Below, in pieces: positions 45,386-54,052 of a stretch of 64,000 bases of DNA. This DNA is from G963665005 sp963665005. GTDB taxonomy: Bacteria > Bacillota > Clostridia > Christensenellales > SZUA-584. The position numbers were made by a program, and so were the translations under genes. Under the pieces are notes generated by a model. It worked only from the letters and a program-made list of their open reading frames with translations, ran no database searches and was not told the DNA's origin. Positions within the stretch are counted from its first letter, which is position 1, and every line of letters starts with the position of its first letter. The DNA is taken from the NCBI GenBank assembly GCA_963665005.2, contig CAXXTQ010000001.1:1302001-1366000 (forward strand), written 5' to 3'.

Positions 45386-46204
45386 GTTCTTTCAAGATAA
45401 ATTTGCGATGTCTGAAAAAGGAGCAAAAAACCTTTCGGTATCAATCATTTGGTCGGTGCTTATGGATATCAGCTTCATGATTCCGGTCATCTTCGTTTTC
45501 AATTTTTAGACCAACACTTAAACACGTTGTTAAATGCGTCAAACAACCCAGGAAGTAGCGTGCTTTATTATGTGATCATGGCTGCGGCTACTTTGCTTGT
45601 CATGTTTGTGATTGCCTATTTCCAGTACGACTCGACTTACACCCGGATTTACGAGGAAAGCGCCCGCAGGCGCATCAGCCTCGCCGAGACGCTGCGAAAA
45701 CTGCCGCTCGCGTTCTTTGGGGAAAAGGATATTGCAGACCTCAGCGCAACGATCATGGAGGACGCTACGCAAATAGAGCAACTTTTCTCCCATGCGGTGC
45801 CTCAGATTTTTGCAGCAGCAGTGACGATCGTTATTATGGGCGTTATGATGTTTATTTACAACTGGCAGATGTCCCTTGCCGTATTCTGGGTGGTTCCGGT
45901 TGCGCTTTTGGTATTCTATCTGTCACGAAAGTTTCAAAAAAGGCTGCATACAAAAATATACCATATAAAAAGAGATATTTCGGATAATATTCAGGAGGGG
46001 CTGGACTCCGTCCATGAAATCAAGTCGTATAACCGGGAAGATGATTATGCGAACACTTTAAACACAAAGCTGGATAATTACGAGAAGTTTTTAATTGGTA
46101 ATGAATTGCTGCTCGGTGCACTGATCAATTTTACCCATGTGTTATTAAAGCTTGGGCTGCCCAGCGTAATACTGGCCGGTGCATATCTTTTAGCCACCGG
46201 CTAG
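45378..46204 (+). pseudogene. ABC transporter, second subunit of pair 2, N-terminal half (frameshifted, IS-interrupted)
   Basis: The ATG at 45378 opens MLKFFQDKFAMSEKGAKNL and reads to VIFVFNF, then stops at 45507. A missing T in the T-run at 45503-45507 would rejoin the frame that continues LDQHLNTLLNASNNPG and on to ILAGAYLLATG. The permease is then cut by an insertion sequence at 46205. Its C-terminal half resumes in the same frame at 47489. Two independent lesions make this gene dead. Confidence 0.82.
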
Positions 46205-46263
46205 TGTACTGTTCCAGAGTTATAGGACAGAAAAAAATACCCCTATCGTAGAATTACTATGAT

Positions 46264-47116
46264 TTAAGCAAACTGACATCGTTTTTCATACGGTGTCAGT
46301 TTTGTCTTTAGCTGAATACGCTCAAAGTTGTAGAAGTGGATGTATTCATCAATCAGCTGTCTGGCTTCATCAAACGTTCTAATCTTTACTCTTCGGATAC
46401 ATTCGGATTTCAGTATGCTAAAGAAATTTTCAGCCATCGCGTTATCATACGGATTTGCACGTCTTGACATAGACGGTATAATGCCGTACGATTTTGTCAG
46501 GTTGAAATACTCATGGGAAGTGTATTGAAACCCTTGGTCACTGTGGAGCTGTAACTCCGCAGTGACTGCTTCATTTTCTACAGCAGCTCTTACTGTATCG
46601 AGTGTCAGTTTGACACTTTGCCGGACATGCGTCTTAAATGCCACTGCTGTTATCAAATAGATCACGGATTATGGAAAGATACAACGTTCCTTGTCCTGTT
46701 TGAATATAGCTGATATCTGTCACCCACTTTTGATTCGGACGCTGAGCAGAAAATTCTCGATTTAGCAAATTCGGATAACGGTGAAACCGTTGGCCCGCAG
46801 GCTTAAATCTACGTTGCCGGATCTCGGCAAGAAGTCCGTATTTATGCATGATTCGCCAGATTGTTTTGTAGTTATGAGATATATCCTTTTCTCGTTCCAG
46901 CCATATTTGCACTCTGCGACACCCATATGTTTTGCCACAGCGTTTTTGGCACTCGGCAATCATCTGAGCAAGCGGCTCGTCTTTATCAGGTTTATCCATT
47001 TTACGAACATATGCATAATACCCGCTGCGAGAAACCTTGAAGAAGCGACACATATCACAGATAGAATATTTAGTTTTATGACGATAGATTACACCAAACT
47101 TTAACGCAGGCCTCAC
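46264..47116 (-). pseudogene. IS3-family transposase OrfB, internally frameshifted
   Basis: Two frames form one OrfB. The part from 47116 to 46634 has VSRSGYYAYVRK, KTYGCRRVQIWLER and WVTDISYIQTGQGTLYL with the first Asp. The part from about 46665 to 46264 has LHSDQGFQYTS with the second Asp, and NAMAENFFSILKSE with the Glu. The break is at RDLFDN, where related proteins read on to VAFKTH. It is not the programmed OrfA/OrfB shift, so it is a mutation. Confidence 0.88.
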
Positions 47117-47412
47117 TCCCTTTCTGTAGCAGAGAGAAAATCCCGCAGCAACTCATTCTCCATTTTCAGTTTGGCGTTTTCTGTTTCTAACGCTTTCCAT
47201 GAATTAATAGGTTTTCTTCTAGGACGGCCTTTTGGCTTTGTAGGTATCTTATCTACATTTATTCTCCGGCGATTGTGCCGTTTTACCAAGTCTTTGATTT
47301 GCGACTTGCTTACACCAAGAGACTCTGCAATCTCAGCGTTACTGATTCCTTCCCCTTTCTTTTTGAATATGATCGGTTTCAAATGCTTTAAGTGTGTATA
47401 TTTTCGTGTCAT
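47113..47412 (-). CDS. IS3-family transposase OrfA (IS150-like)
   Basis: This protein of about 99 residues has a helix-turn-helix (GISNAEIAESLGVSKSQIKDL), given here in part, a basic Arg/Lys-rich linker and a C-terminal zipper (ALETENAKLKMENELLRDFL). I chose the ATG at 47412 (MTRKYTHLKHL), which follows GGGGGTAATTTAT. It overlaps OrfB by 4 bases, the usual place for the -1 shift. Confidence 0.85.
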   Translation of the reverse strand: MTRKYTHLKHLKPIIFKKKGEGISNAEIAESLGVSKSQIKDLVKRHNRRRINVDKIPTKPKGRPRRKPINSWKALETENAKLKMENELLRDFLSATERE

Positions 47413-47488
47413 ATAAATTACCCCCTGTTGTTTAATCCTACAACAGGGGGTGTTTTTGCTCAATGTCCATTTTCCTTGGAACAGTACA

Positions 47489-48382
47489 TCTGTGAGTGTA
47501 TTTTCTTATCTTGTTTTTCTCGTTGTAGCGGCACGTGTTTATAACCCAATAATGGAGGTTCTGGAAAATCTGGCGGTGCTGCTGTACCTGAGCGTGCGCA
47601 TAAAGCGTATGAAAGAAATGGACGCGATGCCAAGACAGGAAGGCAAAACAGAGTTTCATCCTAAGAACTACGATATTGAATTTAACGACGTAGATTTTTC
47701 ATATATAGAAGGAGTACAGACGTTAAAAGATGTAAGCTTTACCGCAAAGCAGGGTAACGTAACGGCGCTTGTAGGTCCTTCGGGCGGCGGAAAGAGCACA
47801 GTCGCGAAGCTGTCCGCACGCTTCTGGGATATCGACAAAGGCACAATCACGCTGGGCGGAGAGGATATCTCCAGGATTGATCCCGAAACCCTATTGAACT
47901 ATTATTCAATCGTGTTCCAGGATGTGACTCTATTCAATTCCAGCGTAATGGACAATATTCGGCTGGGTAAGAAAAATGCAACGGATGAAGAGGTTATTCG
48001 GGCGGCACGGTTGGCTCAGTGTGATGAGTTCGTAAAAAGGCTGCCTAAAGGATACAATACCCGGATCGGAGAAAACGGAGAGAAACTGTCCGGCGGCGAA
48101 CGTCAGCGCATATCCATCGCCAGAGCCATGCTGAAGGATGCGCCAATTATCCTTCTTGATGAGGCCACAGCTTCCCTTGATGCGGAAAACGAAAGTAAGA
48201 TTCAAAGTGCGCTCAGTGAGTTGATCAAGAATAAAACGGTTTTGATCATTGCGCATCGTATGAGAACTGTTTCAGGAGCGGATAAGATCGTTGTAATCAA
48301 AGACGGCGCCATCGCGGAAACGGGCACGCCTTTCGAGTTAAGGGAAAAACAAGGACTCTTTGCATCAATGTTAAAGACATAG
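47489..48382 (+). pseudogene. ABC transporter, second subunit of pair 2, C-terminal half
   Basis: This is the continuation of the gene begun at 45378, after the insertion sequence. It resumes with SVSVFSYLVFLVVAARVYNP (last permease helices), then a full NBD with GPSGGGKST, LSGGERQR, IILLDEATASLDAENE and LIIAHRMRTV. A start inside the IS end could express a stand-alone NBD of about 300 residues, but it would lack most of the membrane domain. Confidence 0.82.
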
Positions 48383-48420
48383 TATCAAGGCAATTAATGC
48401 GTTTTTGAGAGATTGGATGA

Positions 48421-48456
48421 GGGCCTGCCTTAATAACGGGGGAGGGCGGGCCCCTT
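48421..48456 (+). terminator. Probable terminator after ABC pair 2
   Basis: GGGCCTGCC (48421-48429) pairs with GGCGGGCCC (48445-48453) through one U-G pair, and CTTT follows. The T-run is short but the stem is very strong. Confidence 0.55.
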
Positions 48457-48501
48457 TCCGGTATCTGAACAGTATTAAATTGATAATAATGTGCTGAGGC
48501 A

Positions 48502-48553
48502 TTGACAGCTTATGCATCGTATAGTATTATAACATTAGTTAGCTGGTGCTAAC
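48502..48553 (+). promoter_or_regulatory. Promoter with DtxR-type box E
   Basis: TTGACA (48502-48507), a 17-bp spacer and TATTAT (48525-48530) are followed by GTTAGCTGGTGCTAAC (48538-48553), an exact box covering the expected start of transcription. This is the strongest promoter in the island by consensus. It heads the DUF3793-flavodoxin-ABC-DtxR operon. Confidence 0.8.
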
Positions 48554-48591
48554 TATAAGAATGGTTAACAACAAATTTTTTTGAATATACA

Positions 48592-48607
48592 GTTAGCCAA
48601 AACTAAC
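48592..48607 (+). promoter_or_regulatory. DtxR-type box F
   Basis: GTTAGCCAAAACTAAC is an exact box in the leader, 54 bases after box E. Tandem boxes suggest cooperative or dimer-of-dimers binding, or tighter repression of this operon. Confidence 0.7.
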
Positions 48608-48622
48608 TTAAAGGAAGCGAGA

Positions 48623-48667
48623 ATGAATTTTGTATTGAAACGCTCTATTAAAAAATTGAAGGGATGA
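48623..48667 (+). CDS. Possible 14-residue basic leader peptide
   Basis: AAAGGAAGCGAGA precedes an ATG at 48623 that opens MNFVLKRSIKKLKG and a TGA. The peptide is strongly basic and ends 7 bases before the DUF3793 start. It lies between box F and the first large gene, so it could be a leader peptide or a small membrane-active protein, or a chance frame. Nothing else supports it. Confidence 0.3.
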   Translation: MNFVLKRSIKKLKG

Positions 48668-48674
48668 TAGAGGA

Positions 48675-49256
48675 ATGCGCCTGATGGAGAATTTCGCTGG
48701 CATCATATATGATTTCATTGAATCAAAAAAGCAGAACCAAACGAGCCGGGAAATGATCAGCTTCATCGAACGGATCGGTGCAACAATTGTCGGTATTAAA
48801 CCGGCATGCCTGATTGGCGTTTATGATAAGGACTGCCTTGCGTTCTGCAAAAAGCATTTTACAGGTAATAGCCCCGTCTCGTTTGTGATTGTTAGCGGAA
48901 AAAGGGGAAGAAAACGACTGTTTATCTATCATAAGAAAAGCCTTGATTTATTGCTGTCGAACGTAGAGATCCGTTGTTATTTGGAAAAGTGCGGCTATCC
49001 CGAAAACAGTAAAAGCGATGCATACGTGAGATTGCTGGCGAGGAAGCTGCACGGCACAGAGTTTCCGCATGAAATCGGTCTGTTTTTCGGATATCCGCTT
49101 AAGGATGTGCGGGGATTCATGGGTGAGCCGATACCATACAGAAAAACGATGGGTTGGCGCATGTATGGGGACACGAGAGTGTCAGAAAAAGTTTATTATC
49201 AGCATAAAAATGCACGTCTGTACGTCAGAAATGTGATGCTGCAGGCATGCCAATAA
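48675..49256 (+). CDS. DUF3793 family protein
   Basis: This 193-residue protein of the Clostridia family DUF3793 is recognised by HEIGLFFGYPLKDVRGFMG and the following GWRMYGD. The function is unknown. The family is often found near flavodoxin and iron transport genes, and a flavodoxin gene follows here after 20 bases. The start may be the ATG at 48675 or, with better spacing from GAGG, the ATG at 48684. Two DtxR-type boxes precede it, which supports a role in metal limitation. Confidence 0.82.
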   Translation: MRLMENFAGIIYDFIESKKQNQTSREMISFIERIGATIVGIKPACLIGVYDKDCLAFCKKHFTGNSPVSFVIVSGKRGRKRLFIYHKKSLDLLLSNVEIRCYLEKCGYPENSKSDAYVRLLARKLHGTEFPHEIGLFFGYPLKDVRGFMGEPIPYRKTMGWRMYGDTRVSEKVYYQHKNARLYVRNVMLQACQ

Positions 49257-49276
49257 TTATTTAAAGGAGAAAAGCA

Positions 49277-49711
49277 TTGGATAAAGTGGCAGTAATCTAT
49301 GGGTCATCGACAGGCAATACCGAAACGGCGGCAAAATGGGTCAGAGAGGCGTTGTCGGCGGATGGTGTTAAAGTTGATATTCTGAACGCCGCCGATATAG
49401 AGGCAGCGTCGGTTGCACAATACGATTTGATAGTTTGCGGATCATCGACCTGGGGCGAGGGAGAGATACAGGATGATTTTTTAGGTGTCTATGATGAGTT
49501 GACGACTGATATTTTAAACGGCAAAAGGGTTGCCGTGTTCGGATGCGGGGACAGCGATATGTTCCCAGATAATTTCTGCCAGGCTGTGGACATGATCGCC
49601 GGAAAAGCAAAAGAGTGCGGTGCGGAAATTGTCGGGGAGTCCTTCAAAATCGATGGTGATGTAGGCGCATACGAATCGGATATTAAAGAATGGGCGAAAG
49701 GATTGATCTAG
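49277..49711 (+). CDS. Flavodoxin
   Basis: This 144-residue FMN-binding electron carrier has phosphate-binding loop IYGSSTGNTETAA, the first aromatic-loop region GSSTWGEGEIQDDF, and FGCGDSDMFPDNFC. AAAGGAG precedes a TTG start. Flavodoxin replaces ferredoxin when iron is scarce. Its place in an operon with tandem DtxR-type boxes is the best single sign that the regulon answers iron. Confidence 0.94.
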   Translation: MDKVAVIYGSSTGNTETAAKWVREALSADGVKVDILNAADIEAASVAQYDLIVCGSSTWGEGEIQDDFLGVYDELTTDILNGKRVAVFGCGDSDMFPDNFCQAVDMIAGKAKECGAEIVGESFKIDGDVGAYESDIKEWAKGLI

Positions 49712-49845
49712 CTTATCATTGCCGGCGCTCTTTAATTACCCCGCTACGGTATAAAGGGCTGGGGAGTCGGCCGTTCACCAACGTTGTAATTCCAGATGAG
49801 AGAGACGGGTGCGTTGGTTAAGTTCATGAAAGGAGATGACGGCTT

Positions 49846-50259
49846 GTGAAAAAAGCAATTTATATGATCGCAGGATTTATTGCGCTGGCACTCGGAGCTA
49901 TTGGGTGTGTACTGCCCGTTTTACCAACCGTTCCTTTTCTGCTGGTTGCATCGTTCTGCTTTTTACGGAGCTCGCAGAAACTGAGCGCATGGTTTCAGAC
50001 GACCGGGCTTTATAAAAAGCATGTGATTCGGTTTAAAACGCAAAAGGGTATGACACTCAAGGCCAAGCTGTGCATACTGATTCCCGTTTACGTTATGCTG
50101 ATAGTCCTGTTTATACTAAAGGATATCCTATTGATGCGAATCGCGATTGCGGTGCTGCTGACAGCCAAAACCGTTGTATTTATTAAGATTAAAACGATCA
50201 AGGAGCTTGATGGAAAGAATGATCAACACGAGATTGATTCAGCTGTGCGGGAACAGTAA
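49846..50259 (+). CDS. DUF454 (YbaN) family inner membrane protein
   Basis: This 137-residue protein has three to four predicted membrane helices and the family start GFIALALGAIGCVLPVLPTVPFLL, given here in part, followed by FCFLRSSQKLSAWF. The function is unknown. It is often encoded near metal or heme-related transporters. The start is GTG with AAAGGAG about 10 nt upstream. Its end overlaps the next ABC gene by 50 bases, so the genes are translated together. Confidence 0.85.
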   Translation: MKKAIYMIAGFIALALGAIGCVLPVLPTVPFLLVASFCFLRSSQKLSAWFQTTGLYKKHVIRFKTQKGMTLKAKLCILIPVYVMLIVLFILKDILLMRIAIAVLLTAKTVVFIKIKTIKELDGKNDQHEIDSAVREQ

Positions 50260-51946
50260 AAGGTATATTGTGCTAACCGTTGCTGCAAAATGGCTTGCAC
50301 TGCTGTGCAATATCGGCATACTGTGGGTGGTTGGCATCATGGTAGATGCGCTCATAACGGGAGAAACGCTTAATATGATTGTGGCCATTCCTGTGCTGGC
50401 TACGTGTGTTTGCCTTCGGTTTGTTTGCGACATAACCTCGCCGCGCTTTTCGCATATGGCTTCTGCGCAGGCAAAAAAAACACTTCGGAACCGTGTCTAT
50501 CAAAAGCTATTGGTCTTGGGCATGGCCTATACCCGTCATACAACAACGGCGGGCATTATCCAGACAGCGGGAGAGGGTATCGAGTCGCTGGATAACTATT
50601 TCGGCAAATACCTGCCCCAGCTCTTTTATGCGATGCTGGCACCAATCTCGCTTTTTGCGGCGCTGTCATTTTTCTCGGTCAGAGCGTCGATCATATTGCT
50701 GGCCTGTGTGCCGCTGATCCCGCTGTCGATCGTTGCTTTTATGAAGATTGCAAAAAAGCTGATGAAGCGATATTGGAATGTCTATACGGATCTCGGAGAT
50801 GCGTTCCTCGAAAATCTTCAGGGATTGACGACCTTAAAGCTGTTTGGTGCGGACGCGAAAAAGCATCAGGAGATGAATGCGCAATCCGAGAAATTTCGGC
50901 GCATAACGATGAAGGTATTGTCCACGCAGCTCCATTCTATCACCCTGATGGATATCCTGGCCTATGGCGGTGCGGCTGTGGGCGGTATTATCGCCCTGCT
51001 GGAATACAGGGAGGGGGTGATCAGCATGGGCGGGTTGATTACGATCGTATTGCTGTCGGCGGAATTCTTCCTGCCGCTGCGCATGCTGGGTTCTTTTTTC
51101 CATGTCGCGACAACAAGCATGGCGGCGTCTGATAAAATCTTTACGCTTCTGGATATCTCCGACGAGGAGGACGGTACGGTTTCGATCGACGGGATTAATC
51201 GCATATCATTCCGTCATGTGGATTTTTGGTATGAGGAGGACAGGCGAACGCTAAACGATATTTGTATGGAAATTCACAACAACGATTATATTGCGATCGT
51301 TGGGGAAAGCGGGAGCGGAAAAAGCACGCTGGCCGCACTGATAATGCGGATGCAGCGCGCTGGAGCCGGAAGCGTGCTTGTTGACGGGTGCGATATACAA
51401 AGCTTCAAAAACAGCGCGCTGATGCAGAACATTGGACTGTTGTCTACAAATAGCCACATCTTTGGCGGCACGATCCGCGAGAACCTTTTGATAGCGGATC
51501 CCGAAGCGACTGCCCGTCAAATGGAATCGGCGCTGCGTCAGGCGCAGCTGCTGCCGTTTGTTAAAGAACTCCAAAAAGGCCTGGATACAGATGTGGGCGA
51601 AGAAGGCGCGCTGCTTTCCGGCGGGCAGAAACAGCGGCTGGCGCTGGCGCGCATGCTGCTGGCTGACCGCCCCGTGATGATATTCGACGAAGCCACGTCG
51701 AATATCGACTGTGAAAGCGAGGAGATGATTTGGCGGTCGATCCGTGAGTTGAAAGGCAAAAAGACCATCATCGTTATTTCTCATCGGCTTGCCAATGTCG
51801 GGGACACCGACCGTATCTATGTTATGAATCGCGGCACCATCGCACAAGTGGGTACGCACGAAGAATTGCTCGCGATACAAGGCATCTACCATGACATGTG
51901 GGCAGCTCAAAGGAGGCTGGAAAGCATTCGGGAGGTGGCGTCATGA
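50210..51946 (+). CDS. ABC transporter, fused permease-ATPase, first subunit of pair 3 (CydD-like)
   Basis: The protein has about 578 residues: six membrane helices, then an NBD with GESGSGKST, LSGGQKQR, VMIFDEATSNIDCESE and IVISHRLANV. It resembles CydD-type subunits more than pairs 1 and 2 do, but no cytochrome bd genes are near and the metal-box operon argues for metal-chelate or heme traffic. I chose the ATG at 50210 with AAGGAG 6 nt upstream, inside the end of the DUF454 gene. It overlaps its partner by ATGA. Confidence 0.88.
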   Translation: MERMINTRLIQLCGNSKRYIVLTVAAKWLALLCNIGILWVVGIMVDALITGETLNMIVAIPVLATCVCLRFVCDITSPRFSHMASAQAKKTLRNRVYQKLLVLGMAYTRHTTTAGIIQTAGEGIESLDNYFGKYLPQLFYAMLAPISLFAALSFFSVRASIILLACVPLIPLSIVAFMKIAKKLMKRYWNVYTDLGDAFLENLQGLTTLKLFGADAKKHQEMNAQSEKFRRITMKVLSTQLHSITLMDILAYGGAAVGGIIALLEYREGVISMGGLITIVLLSAEFFLPLRMLGSFFHVATTSMAASDKIFTLLDISDEEDGTVSIDGINRISFRHVDFWYEEDRRTLNDICMEIHNNDYIAIVGESGSGKSTLAALIMRMQRAGAGSVLVDGCDIQSFKNSALMQNIGLLSTNSHIFGGTIRENLLIADPEATARQMESALRQAQLLPFVKELQKGLDTDVGEEGALLSGGQKQRLALARMLLADRPVMIFDEATSNIDCESEEMIWRSIRELKGKKTIIVISHRLANVGDTDRIYVMNRGTIAQVGTHEELLAIQGIYHDMWAAQRRLESIREVAS

Positions 51947-53595
51947 AACAGCCTTCGGATATTGGAATATTGCTGAGGATGCTGAAGGAACTGGGCGCGC
52001 TAGCGGCCGTGATGATGCTCACCATACTGTGCGGTGTCGGTGGCTATCTTGCCGCCGCAGCCATACCGGTATTTGTCGCCGTTGCCGCACTTGGATTTGC
52101 GGGAACGAACATCGGACTGTCCTTCGGTACCGCAATTTTAATTATCGTTTTATCAGCCGCTGCGCGTGGGTTGCTGCGATATGCGGAACAGCTTTCCGGG
52201 CACTACATTGCGTTTAAGATACTCGCCAAGCTTCGGGATAAGGTATTTGCACGCCTGCGAAAGCTGGCACCTGCCAAGCTGGACGACCAAAAAAAGGGCG
52301 AGCTGGTTTCCGTTATCACAGCGGATATCGAACTGCTGGAAACGTTTTACGCACATACCATTGCGCCGGTGATGATCGCTCTGTTGACATCCGCAGTGTA
52401 TATGGCAGTGCTGACGGGTATCCACTGGATATTCGGCGTTATCGGCGCAGCTTTCTATGCGCTGTTGGGCGTTGTGGTACCTCTGATTGTTAAAAGAATG
52501 TCTGCTAATGCAGGCGCGGAATACCGCAAAGAAATGGGACGGTCAAGTGCGTTTGTTTTGGATTCGTTGCGCGGCCTGCGCGAAACCATCATGTTTGGCG
52601 CGGGGAAAAAGCATGCGGAGGATATTGACGCTTCATCCGATACGCTTGCGAATGCGGCAAAAAAGCTGAAATGGAACGAAGGGCTGGCATATGCCGTCTC
52701 CAGCCTTGCCGTGACAGCGGCGCTTCTGTCGATATTCTTCGCAGGCTACGGCCTGATACAAAGCGGGAACACAGACACAGCCGGGCTCATTATCGCCGCG
52801 GTTCTGCTCGTATCATCGTTTGGACCTGTGCTGGCCCTGTCCGCGTTATCGACGACGCTGGCCGGGACGGTCGCCAGTGCACGGCGTGTGTTCTCACTGC
52901 TGGACGAGAAGCCTGCCGTCGATGATGTCCCGGGAACGGCGGATATTGTCGCCGCCGACGCCGAATATCAAAGAGTCGATTTTTCCTACCCGCAGCGAAG
53001 AGAGCTAATATTACGGAATTTTTCCGAGGTGATCGAGGGAAATGCCACAACGGGTTTTATGGGATCGAGCGGCTCCGGCAAAAGCACGGCGCTCAAGCTG
53101 CTGATGCGGTTTTACGATGCGGATACGGGCAGAATTCGGATGGGCGGACGGGATGTGAAGGAAACGCCGACATCCGTTCTGCGCTCAGGTCAAACGTTCA
53201 TTTCGCAGGATACGGTGCTTTTCAACGACACGCTGGAACACAATATCCGTATGGGAAACGAAGGCGCGTCGATGGCATCGGTGATCAACGCGGCGAAAAA
53301 AGCGGTAATTCACGATTTCATTGCCGCGCTGCCAGATGGCTATCAAACGTGCGCGGGTGAGCTGGGCGAGCGCCTCTCGTCGGGGGAAAAACAGCGGATC
53401 GCACTTGCACGGGCGTTTCTGCGAAACAGCCGGATGCTGCTGCTGGATGAGCCGACGAGCAATCTGGACGTGCTCAATGAAGCCGAAATACTGAAAAGCC
53501 TTCGCGATCACTGCGGCGGAAAAACGGTTGTGCTGGTTTCTCATCGCAAATCGACCATGGCGGTTTGCAGCCGCATCGTCCGGTTCGGATCGTGA
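51943..53595 (+). CDS. ABC transporter, fused permease-ATPase, second subunit of pair 3 (CydC-like)
   Basis: The protein has about 550 residues. The NBD has GSSGSGKST and LLLDEPTSNLDVLNE, with an altered signature LSSGEKQR (Ser for the second-position Gly of LSGG). The switch region is VVLVSHRKSTM. Signature changes are common in one half of heterodimeric exporters and usually mean one weakened ATP site. GGAGG precedes the ATG at 51943, which overlaps the partner's TGA. Confidence 0.88.
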   Translation: MKQPSDIGILLRMLKELGALAAVMMLTILCGVGGYLAAAAIPVFVAVAALGFAGTNIGLSFGTAILIIVLSAAARGLLRYAEQLSGHYIAFKILAKLRDKVFARLRKLAPAKLDDQKKGELVSVITADIELLETFYAHTIAPVMIALLTSAVYMAVLTGIHWIFGVIGAAFYALLGVVVPLIVKRMSANAGAEYRKEMGRSSAFVLDSLRGLRETIMFGAGKKHAEDIDASSDTLANAAKKLKWNEGLAYAVSSLAVTAALLSIFFAGYGLIQSGNTDTAGLIIAAVLLVSSFGPVLALSALSTTLAGTVASARRVFSLLDEKPAVDDVPGTADIVAADAEYQRVDFSYPQRRELILRNFSEVIEGNATTGFMGSSGSGKSTALKLLMRFYDADTGRIRMGGRDVKETPTSVLRSGQTFISQDTVLFNDTLEHNIRMGNEGASMASVINAAKKAVIHDFIAALPDGYQTCAGELGERLSSGEKQRIALARAFLRNSRMLLLDEPTSNLDVLNEAEILKSLRDHCGGKTVVLVSHRKSTMAVCSRIVRFGS

Positions 53596-53653
53596 TTTTA
53601 GGCTGTTGATGAACTGTTTGTCTACTGGTGAGGGGAAAGAGAAAGGAACAGAG

Positions 53654-54052
53654 ATGAAGTACAGCGAATCGGTGGAAATGTATCTGAAAGAGATATATCG
53701 GCTTTCGATAAAAGGGCCCGAGATACGCGCGACGGATGTCGCCAATGCGCTGGAGGTTAGCAAGTCGAGCGTGAACCGCGCTGTAAAAAAACTCTGCAGG
53801 GAAGGTCTGCTCAATCACGCCACATATGGGCACATTGAAATCACCTCGAAAGGTGCCAAAAAAGCGCGACAGATTTGCGAAAAGCAGGAAATTATTGCGG
53901 ATTATCTTGTATCAAAACTGTACATCGATCCGCAGCTTGCAATGGAGGAGGCATGCAGGCTGGAGCATGTTGTCGGCGCTGTTGTCATTGATAAAATGAA
54001 AGAAACAATAAACTGGAGTCAGGCTGTTGACGAGGTGAGCAACATATGCTGA
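53654..54052 (+). CDS. DtxR/MntR-family metalloregulator
   Basis: The protein has about 132 residues. The N-terminal winged helix is SVEMYLKEIYRLS, then IRATDVANALEVSKSSVNRAVKKL, given here in part. The dimerisation and metal-binding region includes EEACRLEHVVG. It lacks the C-terminal SH3-like domain, so it is MntR-like in size. It is encoded inside the operon preceded by boxes E and F and is one of two candidates to bind GTTAG-N6-CTAAC. GGAACAGAG precedes the ATG. Its metal, Fe or Mn, cannot be read from sequence alone. Confidence 0.9.
   Translation: MKYSESVEMYLKEIYRLSIKGPEIRATDVANALEVSKSSVNRAVKKLCREGLLNHATYGHIEITSKGAKKARQICEKQEIIADYLVSKLYIDPQLAMEEACRLEHVVGAVVIDKMKETINWSQAVDEVSNIC

Larger units (their letters stand above)
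46205..47488 (-). mobile_element. IS3-family insertion sequence, IS150-like, in an ABC gene
   Basis: The 1284-bp element has imperfect inverted ends starting TGTACTGTTCCA (left 46205, right end reading inward from 47488). It carries OrfA and OrfB on the minus strand. It splits an ABC permease-ATPase gene between LLATG and SVSVFSYLVFL. No target duplication is evident (TAG left, TCT right). OrfB is frameshifted, so this copy is probably immobile now. Confidence 0.9.

Noticed and set aside
46634..46665. A programmed frameshift inside the IS150-type OrfB
   Set aside because: IS3 elements use one shift at the OrfA/OrfB border. This break falls between the first and second catalytic Asp, with no slippery run, so it is a mutation.
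50210..53595. Naming ABC pair 3 as CydDC for cytochrome bd assembly
   Set aside because: No cydAB genes are near, and the pair lies in a metal-box operon with flavodoxin and a DtxR regulator. Similarity to CydDC is shared by many heterodimeric transporters.
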